Shown: piece by piece, positions 42,188 to 50,369 of the stretch
Layout: every line of letters begins with the position of its first letter
Position numbering within the stretch: the stretch's first letter is position 1
Assembly: GCA_023412915.1 (NCBI GenBank)
Contig: JAEZRE010000004.1
Location: 149,617-213,616, forward strand
Origin: Bacillota bacterium
GTDB lineage: Bacteria; Bacillota; Clostridia; Acetivibrionales; DTU013
Length of the DNA stretch: 64,000 nt
Reading direction: 5' to 3'
The notes under the pieces: model-generated
The model's database searches: none
Seen by the model: the letters and a program-made list of their open reading frames with translations, nothing else
Told to the model about the DNA's origin: nothing
Made by a program: the position numbers and the translations under genes

Positions 42188-42433
42188 TTACTGAATGACA
42201 CCGTTCTTTTTCAGCAGAGCCTTTACTGTATCCGTAGGCTGTGCGCCGTTTTTGATCCACTGAGCTGCCTTTTCATTGTCGATTTTAACTTCTGCGGGAT
42301 CAGCCAACGGATTGTAAGTACCCAGTTCCTCGATAAACCTTCCGTCGCGCGGATATCTCGAATCTGCAACTACCACCCTGTAAAAAGGAGCCTTTTTTGC
42401 ACCGATTCTTTTAAGTCTGATTTTAACTGCCAT
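42188..42433 (-). CDS. rpsP: 30S ribosomal protein S16
   Basis: An 81-residue protein with MAVKIRLKRIGAKKAPFYRVVVADSR, followed by PRDGRFIEELGTYNP and EKAAQWIKNGAQPTDTVKALL, which is S16 end to end. AGGAGGTGA precedes the ATG at 42433; the frame includes three more codons upstream. A perfect 8-bp inverted repeat (42458-42482) lies in its leader. Confidence 0.97.
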   Translation of the reverse strand: MAVKIRLKRIGAKKAPFYRVVVADSRYPRDGRFIEELGTYNPLADPAEVKIDNEKAAQWIKNGAQPTDTVKALLKKNGVIQ

Positions 42434-42457
42434 GTGTGTCACCTCCTCTCAGTATTT

Positions 42458-42482
42458 GTACTGCAGCTTGACAGTGCAGTAC
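42458..42482 (-). promoter_or_regulatory. Inverted repeat in the rpsP leader
   Basis: GTACTGCA (42458-42465) and TGCAGTAC (42475-42482) form a perfect hairpin with a 9-nt loop, about 25 bp upstream of the S16 start and 75 bp after ffh. It may be a regulatory leader or processing site. Confidence 0.4.
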
Positions 42483-42556
42483 TTGCTTTATAGCGTATAT
42501 TTTGGCCTGCTATGCCAGCCTGTTATCCTGAATTGTTTGTTCAGATTTTATGCTGT

Positions 42557-43900
42557 TCAAAATGGCATCCGCATTTTTCCGAGGCCTTTGCCGCCTTTTC
42601 TGCCCATATCCGAAACCATTTTCATCATTTTCTTCATTTCTTCAAACTGCTTAAGGACGCTGTTCACTTCCTGGACTGTAGTGCCACTGCCGGCCGCGAT
42701 CCTTTTCCTGCGGCTTCCGTTCAATATTCCTGGGTCGTGTCGCTCTTTAGCGGTCATTGACTTGATTATCGCTTCGACATGGCCCATTTTTTTCTCATCC
42801 ACTTCGACGTTCTCAAGCGCCTTTGTGTTCATTCCCGGAAGCATTCCGAGCACCTGGTTCAGAGGTCCCATCTTCTTAACCTGCTGCATCTGGTCAAGAA
42901 AATCGTCAAGCGTGAACTGCTGTGATCTGAGCTTCCTTTCCATTTCGAGGGCCTTCTTTTCGTCGAAAGCCTCCTGCGCCTTTTCAATGAGGCTCAGTAC
43001 GTCGCCCATTCCGAGTATCCTCGACGCCATCCTGTCCGGGAAAAACGGTTCGAGGTCGCTCAGCTTTTCGCCCATTCCGGCAAACTTTATCGGTTTTCCA
43101 GTAACAGCCTTTACCGAGAGCGCAGCGCCGCCCCTTGTATCGCCGTCCAGCTTGGTTAGGATAAGCCCGTTGACGCCAAGCTTCTCATTGAAGCTCTCCG
43201 CGACGTTTACCGCGTCCTGTCCGGTCATTGAATCGATGACGAGCAGTATTTCCTGCGGATGCACTGAATTCTTGATCCTGTCGAGCTCATCCATCAGCTC
43301 CTCGTTGATGTGGAGCCTTCCTGCGGTATCTATGATTACCAGATCATACAGCTTTTGATTTGCATGCTCTAGTGCCTTTTTGGCGATGTAAACGGGATCG
43401 GTGTTGCCTTCAATTGCGAAGACCGGAACATTCAGCTGGCCTCCAACGACTTGCAGCTGCTTGACCGCTGCAGGCCTGTAAACGTCGCATGCCACGAGCA
43501 GCGGGCTTTTGCCTTGCTTTCTGAGGAGGCTTGCAAGCTTGCCGGAGGTCGTCGTTTTGCCCGAGCCCTGGAGTCCGACCATCATGTAGACCGTCGGCGG
43601 TTTATTCGCGTAAGTGAGCTTTGCAGGCTCCCTGCCCATCAACTCGATAAGCTCTTCATTGACTATCTTGATTACCTGCTGGCCCGGAGTGAGGCTTTCG
43701 AGCACATCCTGCCCAATTGCCCTCTCTGAAACCTTGTTAATAAAGTCCTTAACCACCTTGAAATTGACGTCAGCCTCAAGCAGCGCAAGCTTTATTTCGC
43801 GCATCATTTCCTTGACGTCCTTATCGGTAACCCTTCCCTTGCCGCGGAACTTGTTTAACGTTTCCTGAAGCTTTCCGGACAATCCTTCGAAAAGAGCCAT
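42557..43900 (-). CDS. ffh: Signal recognition particle protein Ffh (SRP54)
   Basis: A 447-residue SRP GTPase that binds signal peptides and 4.5S/6S SRP RNA. The G-domain has GLQGSGKTTTSGKLASLL, DTAGRLHINEELMDEL and TKLDGDTRGGAALS. The Met-rich M-domain (~300-447) includes QMQQVKKMGPLNQVLGMLPGM and ILNGSRRKRIAAGSGTTVQEVN. It lies 3 bp after ylxM. Its receptor gene ftsY is 10 kb upstream, separated by three unrelated genes. Confidence 0.97.
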   Translation of the reverse strand: MALFEGLSGKLQETLNKFRGKGRVTDKDVKEMMREIKLALLEADVNFKVVKDFINKVSERAIGQDVLESLTPGQQVIKIVNEELIELMGREPAKLTYANKPPTVYMMVGLQGSGKTTTSGKLASLLRKQGKSPLLVACDVYRPAAVKQLQVVGGQLNVPVFAIEGNTDPVYIAKKALEHANQKLYDLVIIDTAGRLHINEELMDELDRIKNSVHPQEILLVIDSMTGQDAVNVAESFNEKLGVNGLILTKLDGDTRGGAALSVKAVTGKPIKFAGMGEKLSDLEPFFPDRMASRILGMGDVLSLIEKAQEAFDEKKALEMERKLRSQQFTLDDFLDQMQQVKKMGPLNQVLGMLPGMNTKALENVEVDEKKMGHVEAIIKSMTAKERHDPGILNGSRRKRIAAGSGTTVQEVNSVLKQFEEMKKMMKMVSDMGRKGGKGLGKMRMPF

Positions 43901-43903
43901 ATA

Positions 43904-44257
43904 TTAATCCTCCGCTATACTTCTGATCTCTTGCTTGGCCAGGTCGAGACTTTTTTGGTCCCTGTCGGATAGCCTTGAATTATCGATATCCTCCAGAAGT
44001 CTCATTATTCCCGACGCTTTTTCCTTCTGCCTGCCGAATCTGCTCACAAGGCCTAGCTTTTCTTCCATATCGTAAAGCGCTACCTTGCCTCTTTTTATAT
44101 TATCATATACTCCCTGTCTGCTGATATTCAACTCTTCTGCTATTTCGCCGAACGAATAATCGCCGTTGTAATGCATATCCAGAATTTCATATTGCCTTTT
44201 TGTTATCAACTGCCCGTAGAAATCAAGCAGCAGACCGATCGTATACATCTCATCCAT
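43904..44257 (-). CDS. ylxM: YlxM-family helix-turn-helix protein
   Basis: A 117-residue protein of the YlxM/p13 family, nearly always encoded just upstream of ffh. TIGLLLDFYGQLITKRQYEILDMHYNGDYSFGEIAEELNISRQGVYDNIKRG is a sigma-70 region 4-like helix-turn-helix. Streptococcal YlxM is reported to bind SRP. The ATG at 44257 is chosen on family length; an in-frame GTG at 44290 adds 11 codons without a clear site. Overlapping inverted repeats lie just upstream. Confidence 0.88.
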   Translation of the reverse strand: MDEMYTIGLLLDFYGQLITKRQYEILDMHYNGDYSFGEIAEELNISRQGVYDNIKRGKVALYDMEEKLGLVSRFGRQKEKASGIMRLLEDIDNSRLSDRDQKSLDLAKQEIRSIAED

Positions 44258-44290
44258 AACTTCAGACAACCCTGCTTTCTTTAAAACCAC

Positions 44291-44331
44291 AGGTGTAAAG
44301 CAAAATTACTTTACACCTTATTCTAAAGTAA
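44291..44331 (-). promoter_or_regulatory. Overlapping inverted repeats upstream of ylxM
   Basis: AGGTGTAAAG (44291-44300) faces CTTTACACCT (44309-44318). TTACTTTA (44306-44313) faces TAAAGTAA (44324-44331). The two perfect dyads share an arm, so only one hairpin or one protein-bound form can exist at a time. Confidence 0.55.
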
Positions 44332-44461
44332 GCAGGGCAGATTGTCAAGGACTCATATGAAATTTGCGCGGTAAGTATACGAAAAGATTTGTTTTAGTTA
44401 CCCTTTCCCGTTAGTTCGCAATTCAGAAATGTTGTGAGTATTCTTTTCAAGAAAAACCTAT

Positions 44462-45217
44462 CTACTTAATATTTCTCAATAGATACAACCCAAAACCTAG
44501 AGTATCTCTCCCCATACTAAAATAAGCATTTCTCCAGTTTCTTATTTTTTGCAGCATCTCTTGGCAATCTTCATCTTCAGTATGGTCATTGCAGTAATTC
44601 TCTATAGACATAGAGTAGAGACACTCGTATTCATCCCAATCATCTTCACTTGCAACTGTTGACCACAAGGAAATTAACCCCAATCCCTCAGCTGTTTTTA
44701 TATTTCCATAGTGTGTATTTAGTTCAGACTCATCTGAATCTAAAGCGCATAGATATTCGTATGAAGGTTTAGCTTTCCAATAGCACTCTCCGACAACTAT
44801 ATAACCGCCATTCTTCACACATTTCTTAAGTTCTTTTATAGTAGACTCAAAACCGCCTAAAACATGTGTCGAGCCAACACAGATCCCCATATCATACTGC
44901 TGCGTATAAGTGTTATTTGAAAGGAACTCTTTAGCATCTTCATTTACTAATATAAGACTTTTGCTGTCTATCCTTTGAGAAGCATTTTGGTGTGCTTCAT
45001 TTACAAACCCTTTGTACAGTTCTATTCCGGTTCCAAAAATATTATATTTTTCAATCAATCTTATTAATATTTCACATTTACCCGAACCTATATCAATTAC
45101 TTTATCAAGCGGTTTAAGGTTAACGGAATTTAAGATTCTTTCAACTTTAGCTTCGCTTATAGGGTTGTAAAATTTGTGATGTGCATGTCCAATATGTGAA
45201 AATTTGTTTCTATCCAT
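44462..45217 (-). CDS. SAM-dependent methyltransferase
   Basis: A 251-residue class I methyltransferase. Motif I is KVIDIGSGKCEILIRLIEKY (~42-61), followed by GIELYKGF, a DAKEFL region and GGYIVVGECYWKAKPS. The substrate is unknown; the overall pattern resembles small-molecule methyltransferases. GGGGGAG precedes the start at 45217. Its AT content is well above that of neighbouring genes and it stands between ylxM and the Lhr helicase, so it may be a recent arrival. Confidence 0.78.
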   Translation of the reverse strand: MDRNKFSHIGHAHHKFYNPISEAKVERILNSVNLKPLDKVIDIGSGKCEILIRLIEKYNIFGTGIELYKGFVNEAHQNASQRIDSKSLILVNEDAKEFLSNNTYTQQYDMGICVGSTHVLGGFESTIKELKKCVKNGGYIVVGECYWKAKPSYEYLCALDSDESELNTHYGNIKTAEGLGLISLWSTVASEDDWDEYECLYSMSIENYCNDHTEDEDCQEMLQKIRNWRNAYFSMGRDTLGFGLYLLRNIK

Positions 45218-45446
45218 AAAGCTCCCCCACATAAATAGATTTTGTTTCTATCGCTCAATAATTATTACATAACGATTGGATATGCAACAAGATAAAGATT
45301 TTTTATATTTTCTATATGTCGTGGCACGTAAAAAACAGGCAGCATTCCAATCCCGGTTGGATTAGACTGAGGTAAATAAGACAAAAATATTTGCAATTTC
45401 TATTTGTGATAAATTCAAGACAGTCTCTAGAATACCGCAGCTCACA

Positions 45447-48400
45447 TCAAATACTCTTCCGCCAGAGCGTGACCCCGCTGTAACCTCTGTCGTACCCGCA
45501 TTCGAGCAGTTTGTCATACACGGGCGAATCCTCTATTTTGACTGGTTCCGAATCCTTGCCTTCTTTCCAGTACTCGGTGAAAATATTCTTTTTGCCGACC
45601 CACAGGCAGCGGTTCTGAAAAGAACTGACGAAGCAGGCGGCGGCTTTCTCGATAACCTCCTGCCGGTCGGTCAGCGGCTGCAAAGTCGAACCGTATTCCC
45701 TGACAAGCAGGACAGGTCTTCCGCTTTCGAAAACCATGGCTGTTCCTGGCTGTTTCGGGAATCTCACGGGTAAAGAAGCTGAAAGTATGTCCCTGTATGG
45801 GTTTGCCGGATCACAGCTGCAAAGCGTGACATAGCTCTCAGTTTGCTGCGGCTGATCGAACTGCCTGATCTGCTCCAGGTCGTTGTCCCTGGCGAATTGT
45901 ATCCCTGAGAGCCCTTCGAGATAGAACCCTCTTTTGATCCCGCTTGTAAACTCATTGTTTTTTAGCCAGTTGTACAACTCTGACCAGCTGTACCTGCTTT
46001 TTTCGATACCGGCAATTTCCTTTGAAACAAGTCCGTAACGGTCGAGAAGGCTCTTGATATATACGGGTTTACCGGCGCCGTCGATATCCGCCGCAGACAC
46101 TGATATTCTGTACCACCTTCCCATATTGGGATAGGTGTTATATTTCGTCCATGGTGAATTCTTACGCTCATTGTCGGAATAATAGCGGATGACGGAGAAA
46201 GAATCATTTGCAATGATTCCGCACCATACCAGCCTCTCCATTTTGGCCAGAAGATCGGCCGGCGCTATCGCAAGCTGTTTCGAGATATCCTTCAGAAAAC
46301 ATGCTCCCCGATCATCCAGCAGTCTCAGAAGCTTCTCCTCATATCCGTCCAAAGTGAATTCGAGCCGGGGCTCCACGGGCGGAACATAATCGCCGGTTGT
46401 CAATGCGTCAGGACGGAAAGGAACAATTTCCGCAGATATCTCTGTTAATTTTCCGCCGGATGCTGAGTAGGGCTCTCCGTAGGCTTCTCCATAGCCTGCT
46501 GCGTCTTCCCTGTTTATCATAAAAGCGGTTTCTCTTGTATTTCCGTTTGTCCTGCAGGTCCACTGCACAGTTCCCGTAGAACAGAGATAGTCGAGCATCC
46601 TGGGTTCATACTTTGTGATCCTCGTAGGAAATATGAAATCTTCCCACCAGGATACCGGGAAATAGCGACCCTGCAAAAGCTTGATCACCTCTAACAGCTT
46701 ATCTTCGGCAGGCAGAACGTTCTCGTTCAACAAATGCCTGTTAAAGTAGTATTGGCAGTATACATCAGGCGATTTGGGCTTCATATCGCTCCGAGCCAGC
46801 TGTATGGTCTTCTTTTTGATCCTCTCGTATACCTTTCGATGGCAGTAAATACTTTCTTCCGGGGTTTCCGTCTGCTTTAGCAGCAGTACCTCGCCGGACG
46901 CGGATAATGCCTTCAGGGCTGCATTTACAATTTCCGTCTTCATCGAATATCTTGCCGACAGATCGTTTATCGTAAAGGTGCCGCGATAGAGAACATGTCT
47001 TCGTATTAGCCTGACCGCGGCTTCATCGGCCTTTGGCGCAAGCTCGAAAATATAGCTGCTCAGCAGCTCTACAGCCGGAGTTTTGCTCTCGCTGCCGGGC
47101 AATCCGCATCTGATCATGGACTTCATTGGATCACGGCCGGAGGTCACGCAATAAAGCGGGTAATCCTCTGCGGCGATCCAATATGGTTTAGCATAAGCAT
47201 CCGCACTATCCTCAGTTCCGCCACCCATACTATCTTCCGAGCTCTTGTCCGTTCTATCCACCGCGCTGTCATCCGCACTATCCCCAGCTTTGCTACCCAT
47301 ACTGAACCGTATAACTCTTCTTTGTTCCTCCAGCTGCCGTAAATAGGCGGCAACAGTGTCGTAATCCGCCTCTTTGAATTGCCTGGAGCCGTATGGCTCG
47401 GCTTTGATTTCTCCGAAGGAATAGATGAAATAATAAAGATCGTCGGCGTTTGAGAGCTTCCTGTTGAATTTGTGATTGATGAGTTCACTTTCCACGGCTT
47501 TTATCGCGCGCGGGTCAAGCAGCTCGTATTCTCCGTTTTCACCTGCCGCGAGTCTTATAAAATCGCGGTCGTTGACGAGCAACTGATTCCTGCGTTCTGC
47601 TACTGGCAGGTCATAGGCGTATTGGTATATCTGCCAGAAGTTGAATATCAGTTCGGCTGAGAAAGGAGAAGGCTTTTCGGTATAGACGTCGAGCACCTTC
47701 ACCTTCCCGAGGCTTATCTTCTCCACCAGATCGTAAAGGCTCCTCAAGTCAAAAATATCATTGACACATTCGCGGTAAGTCTCGACGACCGCGGGATGAT
47801 CGGGCTCCTTCAGCACCGCTTCGGCAGTTTCGGCGCATCTTAAACGCTGAATCCACAAGGGAGTCCTTTTGCCGAAGCCCTGCATATCGACAAGCAGAGA
47901 ACGGGTCAGATTGTACCGCAGATTGATGTTGAACAACGGTGCATCCGGTAGGAGCTCGAGAACTTCGTTTTCAAGCTCTTCGCGGTCGATCAGTGAAAAA
48001 ATATTTGACAGCCTTCCTGTGTAGCCGAATATGTGAAAAAGTATGCCGTCGTTGTTATAAACATACTCCATCCTGCAATTCAACAGCTTCGTCAGTTTCG
48101 CATGGAGCAGGACCGCCAGCGGAGCATGAATTCTTCCGCCGAAGGGCGAATGGATAACTATCCTCCGGTCGCCGGTCTCGTCGCTGAAATGCTCGCAGAT
48201 GATTCTCCCAGCGCCGGGCAGCAGTTTTGTATCCTCGAGCTGATCGGCTATGTAGTTTCTTAGGTTCTCAGCCGCGGTTCTGTCCAAACTGCATTCAGAA
48301 GCCATAAAATCATAAAATTTGTCTGTATTATAATTGCCTTCGACAAGCTGCAGAAAGCTGCTGCGCTTCTTTCCGGTCTCATAGGTCCTCAGTATCTGGT

Positions 48401-50174
48401 CTCCCATCCAGAAGGGTATTTTAGCGCCGGAAGCATTGGACGGGCTAACTATGACTCGGTCCTTCTCGATCTTCTCGAGCCGCCATACCGAGCTTCCCAG
48501 GTAAAACCTGTCTCCGAGCCTGCTTTCGAATACGAACTCCTCCTGCAGCTCTCCGACCTTTACACCTGTGTCCTTCAAATACACGGTGTAATTGCCCTTG
48601 TCAGGTATTGTGCCGCCGCTCATCAGGCTCATCCTTCTACCAAGCGGCGTGCTTCTGACAGTTCCCTCACTCTTGTCATAAATGAGCCTTGGCTTTTTGG
48701 AGCCCGGATCATCCGTCGGAGAAGGATCCGACAGCATCAGCAGCACGTCCTCGAATTGTTTCCGGGGAAGCTCCCTGTACGGGTACGCCCCTTTTATGCT
48801 GCTGTATATGTCTTCTGCCTTCTGCACGCCTTCGCACGCGATCGACGCCAACTGCTGAGCGAGTATGTCAAGGCAGTTCTGCGGTACATGTATGTTCTCT
48901 ATCTCATAATTTTCTGCCTGGTAGGATACAAATGCCGAGTCGAGCAGATCGCTCCTGGTCTTCGGGATGATAATGCCCTTGCTGACCGCGTCGAGCCTGT
49001 GGCCTGACCGCCCGATCCTTTGAAGCACTTGCGATACGGAACCGGGGGAGCTTACCTGAACCACAAGGTCGATGGAACCGATGTCAATGCCCAGTTCAAG
49101 AGAGGACGTCGCTACGAGGCAGGTGAGCTCACCTGCCTTCAGCTGCCTTTCAAGCTCCTGCCGGACCTCTTTTGATATGCTTCCGTGGTGCGTCTTGACG
49201 AACGGCTCGCCGTTAAGCATGTTAAGACCTGCTGCTACCAATTCTGCGACCCTTCTGTTGTTTACAAATATCAAGGTGGATCTGTGGGCACGTACCAGCG
49301 TAAGCAATTCGCCGTATATCGCAGGCCACACGGTATTGCCAGGCAAAACCTTGAGATCCTTGACCGGTAGACTGACAGAAAGATCGAAGCGTCTTTTTTT
49401 ATCACAATTGATTATTGTAATATCTCTAGGTATTACAGAATTGTTCGGGCCGACTGAATTTCCTGCGAGAAATCCTGCAGCCTCGTCCAGAGGATTGACC
49501 GTTGCGGTAAGACCGATACGTTTCAAAGGCTTTCCAGCAATCCTTTCAAGCCTCTCAAGCGTTACGGCAAGATGTACGCCTCTTTTGTTGGCGCAGATCG
49601 AATGTATCTCGTCAACGATGAGATATTCAACGGTAGTGAACAATTTGCGGTAGGTTTCGGACGTCAGCATTATATAAAGGGACTCGGGCGTTGTTATAAG
49701 TATGTCCGGAGGATATTTGGCCATTCTGGCCCTGTCCTTCTGCGGGGTATCGCCCGTTCGTATGGCTGTCTCCACGTCAGGCAGCTCAATCCCCTCGGCT
49801 GATGCCTTTTTCCTGATGCCATCTATAGGCATTTCAAGGTTTCGGTATATATCATTGTTCAGAGCTTTCAACGGTGAAATATAAACTATCCTGATGCCTG
49901 TATTCCTGATGCCGGGCTTCTTTTGGGCATATATCCAGTCGAGGCACTTCAGGAAAGCGGCAAACGTCTTGCCAGAGCCGGTAGGCGCACAAATAAGAAC
50001 ATTCCTGTCCGACGCTATCTCAGGCCAGCCCTTGCGCTGCGGTTCGCTAGGTTCACCAACGTTCTCCCTGAACCAGTCCCCGACAATCGGGCTGAAGCTC
50101 CCCAACGCATCTGTTTCATCAACTGCGGAACCTGATGTTTTTTTTAAATTGTCCGTATTTATTGAACTTTCCAT
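45447..50174 (-). CDS. lhr: Large Lhr-type DEAD/DEAH helicase
   Basis: A 1575-residue superfamily 2 helicase. Motif I is CAPTGSGKTFAAFLKCLDWI (~60), motif II DEIHS, motif III TATVNP, and motif VI GRIGRSGHR lies in the second RecA domain (TSSLELGIDIGSIDLVVQ). The Lhr winged-helix/beta-barrel core (DEAD_assoc) and a long C-terminal region with HTH-like folds follow. Full-length Lhr (~1500 residues) unwinds DNA and RNA-DNA hybrids in repair. GAGGAAATGCG precedes the ATG. It stands alone, with a UPF0182 gene upstream and a methyltransferase downstream. Confidence 0.9.
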   Translation of the reverse strand: MESSINTDNLKKTSGSAVDETDALGSFSPIVGDWFRENVGEPSEPQRKGWPEIASDRNVLICAPTGSGKTFAAFLKCLDWIYAQKKPGIRNTGIRIVYISPLKALNNDIYRNLEMPIDGIRKKASAEGIELPDVETAIRTGDTPQKDRARMAKYPPDILITTPESLYIMLTSETYRKLFTTVEYLIVDEIHSICANKRGVHLAVTLERLERIAGKPLKRIGLTATVNPLDEAAGFLAGNSVGPNNSVIPRDITIINCDKKRRFDLSVSLPVKDLKVLPGNTVWPAIYGELLTLVRAHRSTLIFVNNRRVAELVAAGLNMLNGEPFVKTHHGSISKEVRQELERQLKAGELTCLVATSSLELGIDIGSIDLVVQVSSPGSVSQVLQRIGRSGHRLDAVSKGIIIPKTRSDLLDSAFVSYQAENYEIENIHVPQNCLDILAQQLASIACEGVQKAEDIYSSIKGAYPYRELPRKQFEDVLLMLSDPSPTDDPGSKKPRLIYDKSEGTVRSTPLGRRMSLMSGGTIPDKGNYTVYLKDTGVKVGELQEEFVFESRLGDRFYLGSSVWRLEKIEKDRVIVSPSNASGAKIPFWMGDQILRTYETGKKRSSFLQLVEGNYNTDKFYDFMASECSLDRTAAENLRNYIADQLEDTKLLPGAGRIICEHFSDETGDRRIVIHSPFGGRIHAPLAVLLHAKLTKLLNCRMEYVYNNDGILFHIFGYTGRLSNIFSLIDREELENEVLELLPDAPLFNINLRYNLTRSLLVDMQGFGKRTPLWIQRLRCAETAEAVLKEPDHPAVVETYRECVNDIFDLRSLYDLVEKISLGKVKVLDVYTEKPSPFSAELIFNFWQIYQYAYDLPVAERRNQLLVNDRDFIRLAAGENGEYELLDPRAIKAVESELINHKFNRKLSNADDLYYFIYSFGEIKAEPYGSRQFKEADYDTVAAYLRQLEEQRRVIRFSMGSKAGDSADDSAVDRTDKSSEDSMGGGTEDSADAYAKPYWIAAEDYPLYCVTSGRDPMKSMIRCGLPGSESKTPAVELLSSYIFELAPKADEAAVRLIRRHVLYRGTFTINDLSARYSMKTEIVNAALKALSASGEVLLLKQTETPEESIYCHRKVYERIKKKTIQLARSDMKPKSPDVYCQYYFNRHLLNENVLPAEDKLLEVIKLLQGRYFPVSWWEDFIFPTRITKYEPRMLDYLCSTGTVQWTCRTNGNTRETAFMINREDAAGYGEAYGEPYSASGGKLTEISAEIVPFRPDALTTGDYVPPVEPRLEFTLDGYEEKLLRLLDDRGACFLKDISKQLAIAPADLLAKMERLVWCGIIANDSFSVIRYYSDNERKNSPWTKYNTYPNMGRWYRISVSAADIDGAGKPVYIKSLLDRYGLVSKEIAGIEKSRYSWSELYNWLKNNEFTSGIKRGFYLEGLSGIQFARDNDLEQIRQFDQPQQTESYVTLCSCDPANPYRDILSASLPVRFPKQPGTAMVFESGRPVLLVREYGSTLQPLTDRQEVIEKAAACFVSSFQNRCLWVGKKNIFTEYWKEGKDSEPVKIEDSPVYDKLLECGYDRGYSGVTLWRKSI

Positions 50175-50229
50175 CGCATTTCCTCACGACAAACAAAGTG
50201 TTTTCAATTGATACTGCTACGAGTTGTTT

Positions 50230-50289
50230 TTGCGCCGGCTGGTTTTATTGCTCGAAGCATAGCTCCAGAAACAAGATCAGCCGGCGCAA
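50230..50289. repeat. Perfect 12-bp inverted repeat with 36-nt loop
   Basis: TTGCGCCGGCTG (50230-50241) and CAGCCGGCGCAA (50278-50289), extended by GAGTT/AACTC outside a small bulge. It lies in the gap 50175-50369 downstream of the UPF0182 gene. No T-tract follows on either strand, so it is not a typical terminator. Confidence 0.6.
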
Positions 50290-50369
50290 CTCAGAATGCC
50301 TGTACCACATATTGCCTTCAACACTTATCATATCAAACACATGTTCGTTTGTAAAGAATTGCCTCCATA

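Noticed and set aside
42432..43358. A 308-codon open frame antisense to ffh
   Set aside because: Ser/Ile/Phe-rich composition typical of reverse reading of a conserved gene; no start signals.
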